A stretch of DNA of 64,000 nucleotides from an uncultured Eubacterium sp. (GTDB lineage: Bacteria > Bacillota > Clostridia > Lachnospirales > Lachnospiraceae). The position numbers and the translations under genes are program-made. This document shows positions 17,654 through 26,083 of the stretch, piece after piece (position 1 is the stretch's first letter; the number at the start of each line of letters is the position of its first letter). The DNA lies in NCBI GenBank assembly GCA_910584345.1, contig CAJTZX010000011.1, positions 1 through 64,000 on the forward strand, in the 5' to 3' direction. The notes beneath the pieces were generated by a model. It saw only the letters and a program-made list of their open reading frames with translations, made no database searches and was not told where the DNA came from.

Positions 17654-18529
17654 ATGTATATCGTTCAATTTATCAGAGGTTTCTGTATGGCACTCGCGGA
17701 TAGTGTGCCGGGTGTATCAGGAGGGACTATTGCGTTTTTGCTCGGTTTTTATGACCAGTTTATCGGTTCGATGGATGATTTGCTGCGCGGAAATCTCAAT
17801 AAGAAAAAGAAAGCATTGCTTTTTTTAGTGAAACTGGGCATCGGCTGGGCATGTGGAATGATTTTGGCAGTTCTCGTACTGACTCGTGTGTTTGAAGAAA
17901 ATATATATGCAATCAGTTCGATGTTTATCGGATTTATTTTATTTGCCATACCGGTTGTCATTACAGAAGAAAAAGAAGCGCTTAAGGCAAAGCCAGGGGC
18001 AGCATTGTTTGCTTTTATCGGGGCGTTGATTGTCATTGCCATTACTTATTTTAATCCGGTGTCCGCGGGAAGCAGTATGAATTTGGAACATTTGAACGTG
18101 CGGCTTGGTGTATATATATTTTTAGCCGGAGCGATTGCTATTTCAGCCATGGTACTTCCGGGAATCTCGGGGTCTACGCTGCTTTTGATTATGGGATTGT
18201 ATTTGCCTGTCATTACTGCGATCAAGGATATTCTGCATTTTGATTTTAAAGCATTTCCTACGGTATTTATTTTTGGATGCGGGATTTTAGTGGGTATTTT
18301 CAGTGTTGTGAAACTGATCCGCAAAGCGTTGGAACGGTTCCGGCCGCAAACGATTTATCTGATTATCGGTTTGATGCTCGGTTCTATTTATGCAGTAATC
18401 AAAGGACCGGAAACTTTGGATACGCCAAAGGCAGCACTGACATTTGGAACATTTCATATTTTGTTTTTTGTAATCGGAGGAGCGGTTATACTCGGGCTGC
18501 AGAAGATGAAAGATGTACGGGAATCATAA
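17654..18529 (+). CDS. DUF368 family polytopic protein (PopT-like)
   Basis: Membrane protein of 291 residues of the DUF368 family. The N-terminal signature DSVPGVSGGTIAFLLGFYD and its internal counterpart MVLPGISGSTLLLIMGLY show the inverted duplication seen in the family, with about eight membrane spans. Members of this family (PopT) were shown elsewhere to translocate undecaprenyl phosphate, the lipid carrier for cell-wall synthesis; that the present protein does so is inference. AGAGAGG precedes the start. The 56-bp gap from hisC suggests possible co-transcription. Confidence 0.88.
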   Translation: MYIVQFIRGFCMALADSVPGVSGGTIAFLLGFYDQFIGSMDDLLRGNLNKKKKALLFLVKLGIGWACGMILAVLVLTRVFEENIYAISSMFIGFILFAIPVVITEEKEALKAKPGAALFAFIGALIVIAITYFNPVSAGSSMNLEHLNVRLGVYIFLAGAIAISAMVLPGISGSTLLLIMGLYLPVITAIKDILHFDFKAFPTVFIFGCGILVGIFSVVKLIRKALERFRPQTIYLIIGLMLGSIYAVIKGPETLDTPKAALTFGTFHILFFVIGGAVILGLQKMKDVRES

Positions 18530-18590
18530 ACGATAGATGCAAAAATGGAGAGTGAACAGTAATATATGTTTCTCTCTTTTTTTGAGTCAA

Positions 18591-18608
18591 TTTGAAAACG
18601 TTTTCAAA
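18591..18608. promoter_or_regulatory. LacI/CcpA-type operator palindrome, distal
   Basis: TTTGAAAACGTTTTCAAA is a perfect 18-bp palindrome with the central CG of LacI-family operators. It also fits the cre consensus for CcpA. It lies about 210 bp before the importer operon that contains its own LacI-family gene. Confidence 0.65.
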
Positions 18609-18721
18609 TCAGAACGTTGAATTGATGAATGTGTGTAGATTATGTTAAATGAGACGTATGATTTCTGAAAAAAAGGAAATTGGATGCCTGAGAATAATAT
18701 GTTTTGGAATAGAAGATTTTG

Positions 18722-18737
18722 TTGAAAACGTTCTCAA
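18722..18737. promoter_or_regulatory. LacI/CcpA-type operator palindrome, proximal
   Basis: TTGAAAACGTTCTCAA is a near-perfect copy of the distal palindrome, 131 bp further on and about 80 bp before the binding-protein gene. Two similar sites at this spacing would allow DNA looping. No clear -35/-10 pair was identified between them. Confidence 0.65.
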
Positions 18738-18816
18738 AAAAGATAAAGAAAAGTGTATGTTTCTATGATAAAATGCAAACATTGAATATGAAAGATCATT
18801 AGGAGGTTTCCCTATC

Positions 18817-19827
18817 ATGAAAAATTTATGCAAAAAAATTGTAACAGGTATTCTTATCACCAGCATTTGCGCATGTATGGCTGCATGTGGGGCGAATGAG
18901 AAAGAAAGCAGTCAGTCGTCCGGCAAGACGGATGTGCGCATTGCGTATTTTCCAAATATTACGCATACACAGGCGCTTGTTATGAAAAATAAAAAAACGC
19001 TGGAAGAAAAATGGAAAGACAACTGTAATGTATCATGGACTTCTTTTAATGCTGGCCCTGCAGAAATGGAAGCAATCTTTGCGGGAGAAATTGATCTGGG
19101 ATATATCGGGCCGGTTCCGGCGCTCAGTGCGAATGTGAAATCAGACGGAGACGTGAAGATTATTTCTAATACAACGAACGCCGGGGCCGTATTATTAAAA
19201 CGCAAAGATTCCGGCATTACATCACTTGCGGATCTTTCTGGTAAAAAAATTGCGGTTCCACAGATGGGAAATACACAACATCTGTGTCTGTTAAGTCTTT
19301 TAACCGATCAGGGATTAAAGACGGTAGATGCCGGAGGGGATGTAACCGTCAATGCCAGCTCAAATGCGGACATATTGAATCTGATCGATAATGGAAGTGT
19401 TGATGCAGCGCTCGTTCCGGAGCCTTGGGGAACGACAATTGAAAATAACGGAAATGCAGAAATTTTACTGGATTATAATGAAGTATTTTTAGAAGGAAAT
19501 TATCCAACGGCAGTTGTTGTTGCTAGCCAGGATTTTATAGAAAAACATCCGGATCTGGTAAAGCAGTTTATTGAGGCGCATGAAGATGCAACCTTATATA
19601 TCAATGAAAATATGGATGAAGCCCGCAGCATTGTAAATACGGAAATTAAACAAACGACAGGAAAAGCAATTGATGAGGAAGTCATTAAAAATGCATTTAC
19701 AAGAATGACAGTAGATACCACACTAAATAAAGAGGCGATTATGAAGTTTGCCGAGATCAGTAAAAATGAAGGATTTATCAGCAAAGTACCGGAGGAAAGT
19801 GATGTATTTACAACTGAATTCAATTAG
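18817..19827 (+). CDS. sulfonate/nitrate-type ABC transporter substrate-binding lipoprotein
   Basis: Extracytoplasmic receptor of 336 residues of the SsuA/TauA/ThiY group. A lipoprotein signal ends in the lipobox MAAC (Cys near residue 24) followed by a serine-rich tether. The mature part has the family features VRIAYFPNITHTQALV, EIDLGYIGPVPAL, LADLSGKKIAVPQMGNTQH and DAALVPEPWGTTI, the last typical of this group. The precise ligand (sulfonate, taurine or another small organic) cannot be told. A strong TAGGAGG site lies upstream. It overlaps the ATPase gene by 26 bp. Confidence 0.88.
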   Translation: MKNLCKKIVTGILITSICACMAACGANEKESSQSSGKTDVRIAYFPNITHTQALVMKNKKTLEEKWKDNCNVSWTSFNAGPAEMEAIFAGEIDLGYIGPVPALSANVKSDGDVKIISNTTNAGAVLLKRKDSGITSLADLSGKKIAVPQMGNTQHLCLLSLLTDQGLKTVDAGGDVTVNASSNADILNLIDNGSVDAALVPEPWGTTIENNGNAEILLDYNEVFLEGNYPTAVVVASQDFIEKHPDLVKQFIEAHEDATLYINENMDEARSIVNTEIKQTTGKAIDEEVIKNAFTRMTVDTTLNKEAIMKFAEISKNEGFISKVPEESDVFTTEFN

Positions 19828-20590
19828 TAAAATTTTTAAAGAAACAAAAAAAGAAACGCTGCAGGATATTTCTTTGGAAGTAGAAAAAGGGGAATTTATT
19901 TGTATTGTAGGACCTTCAGGATGCGGCAAATCTACCTTGCTGAATCTTGTAGCAGGACTGGATACGCCTACCGCCGGCTCCATCTATCTGGATGGACAGC
20001 CGGTAACAGGTCCGGGGGCAGACCGTGTGGTTATGTTTCAGGAAGCCGCCTTGTATCCATGGCTGAATGTGATGGAAAATGTGATGTTCGGGTTGGATGC
20101 GGCCGGGTATCCAAAGGCAAAGCAGCAGGAGATCGCAAAGAAGTACTTAAAAATGGTGCAGCTATGGCATTATAAAGATTATCCGATTCATCAGATATCC
20201 GGAGGTATGAAACAGCGTACGGCTTTGGCACGTGCATTGGCTTTGGACAGTAAGCTGCTGTTGATGGATGAGCCGTTTTCTGCACTCGATAAGCAGACAA
20301 TCAATATTTTACGTGCAGAACTGGAAGAAATATGGGAAAAGACGAAAAAGACGATTTTGTATGTTACGCACAGTGTGGAAGAGGCGATTTATTTTGCAGA
20401 CCGTGTTGTTGTGATGGCTGAAAATCCGGGACAGATCAAACAGATCATACCAATTCGTTTTGAGCGTCCAAGAAATATTGAATCACCAGAGTTTACAGCG
20501 CTTCGAAAGCAGATTTTAAGTCAGGTAAGTCTCAGTGCAAGAAAAAGCGTAGCAGATGAATTCGACAGTTCGGAGGTGAAGCAGGCATGA
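19802..20590 (+). CDS. ABC transporter ATP-binding protein, SsuB/TauB type
   Basis: Importer ATPase of 262 residues with Walker A GPSGCGKST, signature ISGGMKQRTALARAL and Walker B LLLMDEPFSALD. The start at 19802 (MYLQLNSISKIFKE) is chosen because GGAGGAAAGTG lies directly ahead; a longer frame back to 19748 would lie almost wholly inside the upstream gene. The 26-bp overlap with the receptor gene and a 4-bp overlap with the permease gene show tight translational coupling. Confidence 0.92.
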   Translation: MYLQLNSISKIFKETKKETLQDISLEVEKGEFICIVGPSGCGKSTLLNLVAGLDTPTAGSIYLDGQPVTGPGADRVVMFQEAALYPWLNVMENVMFGLDAAGYPKAKQQEIAKKYLKMVQLWHYKDYPIHQISGGMKQRTALARALALDSKLLLMDEPFSALDKQTINILRAELEEIWEKTKKTILYVTHSVEEAIYFADRVVVMAENPGQIKQIIPIRFERPRNIESPEFTALRKQILSQVSLSARKSVADEFDSSEVKQA

Positions 20591-21360
20591 AAACACGCAA
20601 AATAATAGGAAGCGTTTTGTTTTTTATCGGATTGATTGCTCTCTGGCAGCTGTTATATGTGGCGGCTACGGACTGGTTTGCATGGGCAAAGCCATATGCG
20701 GTTCCGCATCCGGCAGGAGTCGTAGAGAGCGCTAAGACGCTGCTTGTAAATGGTACATTATTTGCAGCAGTTGGAAAGAGTATGCTTCGTGTACTGATCG
20801 GATTTGTGATATCGGTCGTTGTTGGCGTATTGTTTGGTATATTGATTATTCAATCAGAGTATTTTTCCAGAAATTTAAAGCCACTTTTGCTTGGGGTTCA
20901 GACGTTGCCAAGTATCTGTTGGGTTCCGTTTGCCATTCTGTGGTTTGGCTTAAATGAAAGCGCAATTATTTTTGTAGTTGTTATGGGCTCGGTATTTAGT
21001 ATTTCTCTTGCGGTAGAGAGCGGGATTAAAGAGGTGCCGCCAATTTATATAAAGGCTGCAAAGACGATGGGGGTATCGTCCGGTAAAATGTATACAAAGG
21101 TCATTTTTCCGGCAGCGCTGCCATCGTTTGTAGCAGGGCTGAAACAGGCATGGTCGTTTGCATGGAGAGCGTTGATGTCCGGTGAAGTAATGTCTGCATC
21201 GGTAGGTCTTGGTTACACGCTAATGATCGGACGAGATCTGGCCGATATTAATCAGGTAATGACTGTCATGCTTGTCATTATTTTGATTGGGATTGTGATT
21301 GATAAAGGAGTTTTTTCTACAGTGGAGAATGATCTGTTGAAAAAGCGGGGATTAAAGTAG
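20587..21360 (+). CDS. ABC transporter permease, SsuC/TauC type
   Basis: Inner membrane permease of 257 residues with about six spans and the BPD_transp_1 loop ESGIKEVPPIYIKAAKTMG, whose EAA-like motif docks the ATPase. The start overlaps the ATPase stop by four bases (ATGA). One permease gene is enough here, because this importer class works as a homodimer. A LacI-family regulator gene follows 34 bp later. Confidence 0.92.
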   Translation: MKTRKIIGSVLFFIGLIALWQLLYVAATDWFAWAKPYAVPHPAGVVESAKTLLVNGTLFAAVGKSMLRVLIGFVISVVVGVLFGILIIQSEYFSRNLKPLLLGVQTLPSICWVPFAILWFGLNESAIIFVVVMGSVFSISLAVESGIKEVPPIYIKAAKTMGVSSGKMYTKVIFPAALPSFVAGLKQAWSFAWRALMSGEVMSASVGLGYTLMIGRDLADINQVMTVMLVIILIGIVIDKGVFSTVENDLLKKRGLK

Positions 21361-21394
21361 CAATCAATTACGATAAAGAAGGGAAATCGCCGCA

Positions 21395-22420
21395 ATGTCT
21401 CTGAAAAAAATCGCGCAAATGACGGGTGCATCCGTGGCAACCGTGTCCAGGGTGCTGAATCATCCAGATTATCAGTGTCAGGATAAGAAACTTACAGAGC
21501 GTATTCGTCAAGCTGCAAGAGAGCTTGACTATGTACCGAATCAAAATGCCAGACAACTGAAAATAGGTAGCTGCAAAAATATGCCAAAAGAGAAGCCATT
21601 TAAGATAGATATTCTGTTGGCAAGGTTTCATTCGCTTGCGGAAGACCCATTTTTTGAGGAGTTGTACCGCTATATCGAAACAGAATGTTATCAATTAAAC
21701 TGCATTCCGGGACAGATTTTGCATGTTCCGGATATTTCTATATTAGGCGCCGAAAACCGTTTGCGGGCGGATGGGATGCTCGTGCTTGGAAAGTGTCCGC
21801 AGACTGCGGCAGATATTATTTTGCGCAAATATCATGGCGTCGTAGCCATTGACCGCAATCCGATGGATTACCGGATGGATGAAATTACATGTAACGGTGC
21901 GCACGCTGCCGGGATGGCGGTTGAATATTTGCTGGAACTTGGACATACGGATATCGCCTATGTCGGCGACTGCACGATGGAGGCAAGATACAGCGGCTAT
22001 TATGAGTGCTTGCTGAATCATAAAATTTCTTTGATTTATGAATATATTGTACCGACGAATCAGACAAGGCAGGAAGGGTATCAGGCTTTTCATCGTCTGA
22101 AAACGCTGCACAAGCCGCCAACTGCTGTTTTTTGTGCGAATGATGTAACAGCTCTTGGATTTTTGCAGGCTATGAAGGATGGAAATGGCCGGCGCAGAAA
22201 ACAAGTATACCGTCCGGCAGTTATTTCGATTGATGATATCGAAGAGGCGGTACGTTTTTCGCCGATGCTGACGACGATTCAAATTCCAAAAGGAGATATG
22301 GCACATCTTGCGGTGCTGACGCTAAAAGACCGTCTGCAGGGAGGGCATCAGGCGTGTGTGCGTATGGAATTGCCCTGCCACTTGATGGTACGAGAATCTT
22401 CAGGGATGTACCTGCCTTAA
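21395..22420 (+). CDS. LacI-family transcriptional regulator of the importer operon
   Basis: A 341-residue repressor with the LacI helix-turn-helix at residues 1-25 (IAQMTGASVATVSRVLNHP, recognition helix SVATVSRVL) and a periplasmic-binding-protein-like effector domain (MLVLGKCP, HAAGMAVEYLLELGHTDIAYVGD, PTAVFCANDVTALGF). It is in the same direction and only 34 bp after the permease gene, so it likely controls this operon. The two CG-centred palindromes at 18591 and 18722 are the natural operator candidates. LacI regulation of a sulfonate-type importer is unusual, as sugars are the usual LacI ligands. Confidence 0.9.
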   Translation: MSLKKIAQMTGASVATVSRVLNHPDYQCQDKKLTERIRQAARELDYVPNQNARQLKIGSCKNMPKEKPFKIDILLARFHSLAEDPFFEELYRYIETECYQLNCIPGQILHVPDISILGAENRLRADGMLVLGKCPQTAADIILRKYHGVVAIDRNPMDYRMDEITCNGAHAAGMAVEYLLELGHTDIAYVGDCTMEARYSGYYECLLNHKISLIYEYIVPTNQTRQEGYQAFHRLKTLHKPPTAVFCANDVTALGFLQAMKDGNGRRRKQVYRPAVISIDDIEEAVRFSPMLTTIQIPKGDMAHLAVLTLKDRLQGGHQACVRMELPCHLMVRESSGMYLP

Positions 22421-22498
22421 AATCAGAAAAAGAAACATGGAAGAAACGAACACTTATCTTAAAATCAGAAAAAGAACATGGAATTAACGTACACTTAT
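22416..22498 (+). repeat. tandem duplication of 41-42 bp across the LacI stop codon
   Basis: The unit CTTAAAATCAGAAAAAG... occurs twice back to back (22416-22457 and 22458-22498) with one indel and a few substitutions. The first copy includes the stop codon of the LacI gene; the second ends just before the ribosome site of the YbaK gene. It seems to be a local duplication of the gene junction. Confidence 0.85.
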
Positions 22499-22511
22499 TG
22501 GAGGAAAAAAG

Positions 22512-22979
22512 ATGGCAATTGAAAGAGTGAAAGAATATTTGAAAACCTTTGGTGTGGAAGGAAAGATTCTGGAATTTGACGTATCCAGTGCCACAGTGGA
22601 GCTTGCTGCTGCAGCATTGCACTGTGAGCCATGCAGGATTGCCAAGACGCTGTCTTTTCTGGTGAACGGATATGCAATACTTGTGGTAGCAGCCGGAGAT
22701 ACGAAGATTGACAATCCAAAATATAAGGCACAGTTTGGCACAAAGGCGAAGATGGTGCCGCCGCAGGAGGCGGAAACGCTTGTAGGCCATGCGGTAGGCG
22801 GCGTATGCCCGTTTGCGGTAAAGGATGGCGTGAAAATCTATCTGGATCAATCGTTGAAACGCTTTGATACGGTTTTTCCGGCCTGTGGCAGTTCCAATAG
22901 TGCGATTGAGCTTACCATCGGGCAGCTGGAAGAGTATTCTGGATATGAGGGATGGGTGGATGTGTGTAAAATACAATAA
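22512..22979 (+). CDS. YbaK/EbsC-family aminoacyl-tRNA deacylase
   Basis: A 155-residue trans-editing domain protein that in characterised relatives hydrolyses mischarged tRNA. The conserved core runs from CRIAKTLSFLVNG through GDTKIDNPKYKAQFG to the VGHAVGGVCPFAV motif with the key GG-x-x-P-F sequence, ending in a CGSSNSAIELT stretch. The TTGGAGG ribosome site lies upstream. The exact amino acid specificity (Cys-tRNAPro and others) cannot be read from sequence. Confidence 0.9.
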   Translation: MAIERVKEYLKTFGVEGKILEFDVSSATVELAAAALHCEPCRIAKTLSFLVNGYAILVVAAGDTKIDNPKYKAQFGTKAKMVPPQEAETLVGHAVGGVCPFAVKDGVKIYLDQSLKRFDTVFPACGSSNSAIELTIGQLEEYSGYEGWVDVCKIQ

Positions 22980-23074
22980 AAGGAAAACAGGGAATCATTT
23001 AAAACATATTTGGAATACTAAGGAAAGGGATTTCTATACATTTTGTAAAAAAGAGTAGGTGGAGATAAATTGTA

Positions 23075-23986
23075 ATGACATTTTTTACCGTATTTTTTCA
23101 AATGCTGGCGCTGCTTTTGATGATTGGCGCAGGATATTTGGTAACGAAAAAAGGAATGCTGGACGAGCATACAAACAATCAGATGTCAGATATGATTGTT
23201 CACATTTTTAATCCACTGCTTGTTTTGGCAAGCGCCGCTAGTTCGGTTGGACAGATTTCTTTGGATGCGATAAAGTTGGCGGGTGGTATTGCCGCTGGTA
23301 TGTTTTTGGTGTTTATTCTTGCAGGAAGCATGTTAGCGCCATTGTTTGAAAAAGATAAGGAACAGAGAAAGATTTTTCAGCTGATGTTCGTGTTTTCAAA
23401 CGTAGGATTTATTGGTATTCCGGTCATTTCCAGCATTTTTGGGACAGAGTATGTCGTTTATGTGACAGAATTTATGCTTGTGTATACGCTTGTATTTTAT
23501 ACGTATGGAATTGCACTGATGGATGGAAAGCTGACGGCAGCTTCTTTGCGGGCGATGATAAATCCGGGCACAGTATCAGGACTGCTTGCGATGGCAATTA
23601 TTATTTTTGATATCCGATTGCCGGATTTTTTAAAAACAGCAGTGACTTACCTTGGAAATGTAACGTCCCCAATGGCGCTTGTGGCAGTAGGATTTGCACT
23701 GGCTGAATCCGATTTGAAAAAAATATTTGGCCAGCTGCGGCTTTATTTGTTTTCGTTTGTCAAGCTGCTTGCGCTTCCTTTGCTGATGCTTCCTCTGCTG
23801 CGGCTTATTATAGGAGAATCTGATTTGCTTGCCGTTTGTATGGTAATGTTTGGAATGCCGGTTGGAAATATGCCGCTGATTCTTGGAAATCAAAAAGGAA
23901 TGGATGTAACATCTTGCAGCGCAGCGATTATATTGACGACCGTACTATGCGTACTGACAGTTCCGGTATTGTTGATTTTTGCATAA
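23075..23986 (+). CDS. AEC-family (auxin efflux carrier-like) transporter
   Basis: A 303-residue membrane protein with about ten spans of the AEC family. The opening FFQMLALLLMIGAGYLVTKKGMLDE, the FVFSNVGFIGIPVISSIFG motif and the AVGFALAESDLKKIFGQ segment match the family. Substrates of bacterial members include malate and malonate; that of this protein is unknown. The gap of about 95 bp from the YbaK gene has no clear promoter. Confidence 0.88.
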   Translation: MTFFTVFFQMLALLLMIGAGYLVTKKGMLDEHTNNQMSDMIVHIFNPLLVLASAASSVGQISLDAIKLAGGIAAGMFLVFILAGSMLAPLFEKDKEQRKIFQLMFVFSNVGFIGIPVISSIFGTEYVVYVTEFMLVYTLVFYTYGIALMDGKLTAASLRAMINPGTVSGLLAMAIIIFDIRLPDFLKTAVTYLGNVTSPMALVAVGFALAESDLKKIFGQLRLYLFSFVKLLALPLLMLPLLRLIIGESDLLAVCMVMFGMPVGNMPLILGNQKGMDVTSCSAAIILTTVLCVLTVPVLLIFA

Positions 23987-23992
23987 TAAATG

Positions 23993-24021
23993 TTTCATTT
24001 TTTGATCGGATATGTTAAAAT
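23993..24021 (+). promoter_or_regulatory. extended -10 promoter for the DUF4358 gene
   Basis: TTTCAT (23993-23998) and TAAAAT (24016-24021) are 17 bp apart, and a TG dinucleotide at 24013-24014 gives an extended -10. The start lies about 45 nt before the ribosome site at 24064. Confidence 0.5.
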
Positions 24022-24074
24022 AGAGTCTGAAACATGCAGGAAGGTCTGGAAATAAGAAAAATTGGGAGGGAAAG

Positions 24075-24695
24075 ATGAACTGTAAAAAGAATATAAAAAT
24101 GAAAAATAAGAAAATAACAACGTTTTTATTAACCGCAGCAGTTGGGATAGGCGCTTTTTCTATGCAGATAACAGGAACAGCATTATCTTTAGGAACAGAG
24201 CACATGGATTCCTCTGTAATGACGGTGCAGGCGGCCGCAAAACCATCGGCGTCCAGCCTTGCAAGCGCGGTAAAAAAAGCATACGGAGAAAACTACTGGC
24301 CGGATTATCAATTGGATAAAAATGAAATCAAAGATAAATATGGGGTATCTTCATCCTGGTATTCGTCTGCATATGCAGAAGTTCCAATGATTAGTGCACA
24401 CGTAGACCAGCTTGTTATTTTTAAAGCAAAAAATACTGCTTCCAAAAAGAAAATTTTAAGCGCAGTTAAAAAATATCAGAAAGATTTAAAGAACGATACG
24501 ATGCAGTATCCAATGAACCGTTTAAAGATTCAGGGTTCCAAAGTATATTCCAATGGAAAATATGTTTGCTTCTTTATGTTAGGAGGGACTGTTGACAAAA
24601 GTCTGGAAGAAAATGGCAGTGAGGAAGAAATTATCAAAGCTTATCAACAGCTGAATAAAAAAGCGGTGAATGCAGTGAAAAAGAAATTGAAATAG
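24075..24695 (+). CDS. DUF4358 domain secreted protein
   Basis: A 206-residue exported protein. The basic start and hydrophobic core (FLLTAAVGIGAFSM) form a signal peptide, with cleavage likely near VQAAAK. The mature part resembles DUF4358, a domain seen mainly in Clostridia (YWPDYQLDKNEIKDKYGVSS, HVDQLVIFKAKN). Its function is unknown. It is regularly found beside DHHW and MBOAT genes of polymer O-acetylation, and here the DHHW gene follows about 110 bp later. GGGAGGGAAAG is the ribosome site. Confidence 0.8.
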   Translation: MNCKKNIKMKNKKITTFLLTAAVGIGAFSMQITGTALSLGTEHMDSSVMTVQAAAKPSASSLASAVKKAYGENYWPDYQLDKNEIKDKYGVSSSWYSSAYAEVPMISAHVDQLVIFKAKNTASKKKILSAVKKYQKDLKNDTMQYPMNRLKIQGSKVYSNGKYVCFFMLGGTVDKSLEENGSEEEIIKAYQQLNKKAVNAVKKKLK

Positions 24696-24808
24696 TCTTT
24701 TTTGCAGGTAGTTTTTTATAGCAAATATGTTTATAATTATATGACAACAAAAGTAATCAAAAATAACAATTCAGTGGGCTATTTGAACGGTATGTTAAGA
24801 AAGGTGAT

Positions 24809-25981
24809 ATGAAATATTTCGCAGATCAGAAAAAGAAAAGAGCAGATTTCACTGCGGGCAAAATCCGGTTCCTATGTTTTATAGGAGCCGTGATTTTGTT
24901 GTTGTCAGCATGTAGTCTGTATATACATCTGACGCCGGATCGTACTTATTCCTCTGAAGAGCGGCGCATGCTTGGGAAAAGGCCAAAACTTACAAAGAAG
25001 AATGTAATAAGCGGAAAATTTCAGCAAAAGTATGAAACTTATTTGAGCGAACAGTTTCCGGGACGGTCACATTTTGTTACGATGCGGACAGGTTTATCAC
25101 GTCTGCTTGGTGAAAAAGAAGCAAACGGCGTTTATTTTGGAAAGGATGATTATCTGTTAGAGCGGTATCGGATGCAGGATTTTGAATGGAAACAAGTCAA
25201 AAAGAATGTCAAACGGACAGCTTCTTTTGCAAAAAAATATCCGAATGCAAAAGTGATGTTTGTACCTGTGAAAAGCAGTGTATTGTCAGATAAATTGCCG
25301 ATGTTTGCGCAGAACGAAGGAGAAGAACGTCTCTTTGAACTGATTGCACAGCATGTTCCAAAGCAACAGCAGATTTTCGTGACAGATGTGTTAAAAACGC
25401 ACAAGTCAGAATATATCTATTATCGGACCGATCATCATTGGACGACGTTGGGGGCTTATTATGCGTATGAAGCATGGGCAAAAAGCATGGGTCTGACTCC
25501 GATCACGAAGGAACAGTATCGGACTATACCTGTAACGAATCGTTTTTTGGGGACAACGTATGCAAAAGTACGCTCAGGAGGTCTTGCGGATACGATTTTT
25601 CTTTATGAGCGTATCGATGGGCCTAAGTATACACTTGATTATAATATGGGTGAATTTCAGTCTGATAGTTTTTATGATCTGACGAAACCGGAAAGCGAGG
25701 ATCCTTACGGCGTATTTTTTGGCGGAAATCAGGCGATGGTGGATATTCGGACAGAGGAGGAAACAACAAACGGCAAGACACTTCTTATAATAAAAGATTC
25801 TTTTGGCAATTGTTTTGCGCCTTTTGCGGCAGCGCATTATGCCCGTACCATTGTTGTCGACTTGCGTTATGTCAATCTTCCGGTCAGCAAGCTTCTTCGG
25901 GTATATCCGGCAGATGATATTCTGATTTTATATAACAGTGCACAGTTTATGGATGATAAGGATATTAGTAAATTAAAATAG
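24809..25981 (+). CDS. DHHW-motif protein, SGNH/AlgX-like
   Basis: A 390-residue protein with an N-terminal anchor (FLCFIGAVILLLSACSLYIH) and a large outer domain. The motif YRTDHHWTTLGAYYAYEAW contains the DHHW signature, and LLIIKDSFGNCFAPF gives the serine block, as in AlgX/AlgJ-like acetyl-handling proteins. Known relatives work with MBOAT acyltransferases to O-acetylate surface polysaccharides. No MBOAT gene is present next to it, which is unusual. AAGGTGAT precedes the ATG. Confidence 0.82.
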   Translation: MKYFADQKKKRADFTAGKIRFLCFIGAVILLLSACSLYIHLTPDRTYSSEERRMLGKRPKLTKKNVISGKFQQKYETYLSEQFPGRSHFVTMRTGLSRLLGEKEANGVYFGKDDYLLERYRMQDFEWKQVKKNVKRTASFAKKYPNAKVMFVPVKSSVLSDKLPMFAQNEGEERLFELIAQHVPKQQQIFVTDVLKTHKSEYIYYRTDHHWTTLGAYYAYEAWAKSMGLTPITKEQYRTIPVTNRFLGTTYAKVRSGGLADTIFLYERIDGPKYTLDYNMGEFQSDSFYDLTKPESEDPYGVFFGGNQAMVDIRTEEETTNGKTLLIIKDSFGNCFAPFAAAHYARTIVVDLRYVNLPVSKLLRVYPADDILILYNSAQFMDDKDISKLK

Positions 25982-26004
25982 GTAGGAACAGTTTCTAAGG
26001 ATCA

Positions 26005-26016
26005 TACCCTAGGGTA
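26005..26016. repeat. 12-bp perfect palindrome
   Basis: TACCCTAGGGTA lies in the 100-bp gap before the FAD protein gene. It could be a regulator site, but nothing else supports that. Confidence 0.3.
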
Positions 26017-26083
26017 AAGTTACGTAAGGATAAAAATTAAAACAGAAAGAATGCGTGAGGATAGTTTAAGGAAGGAATTTGAT

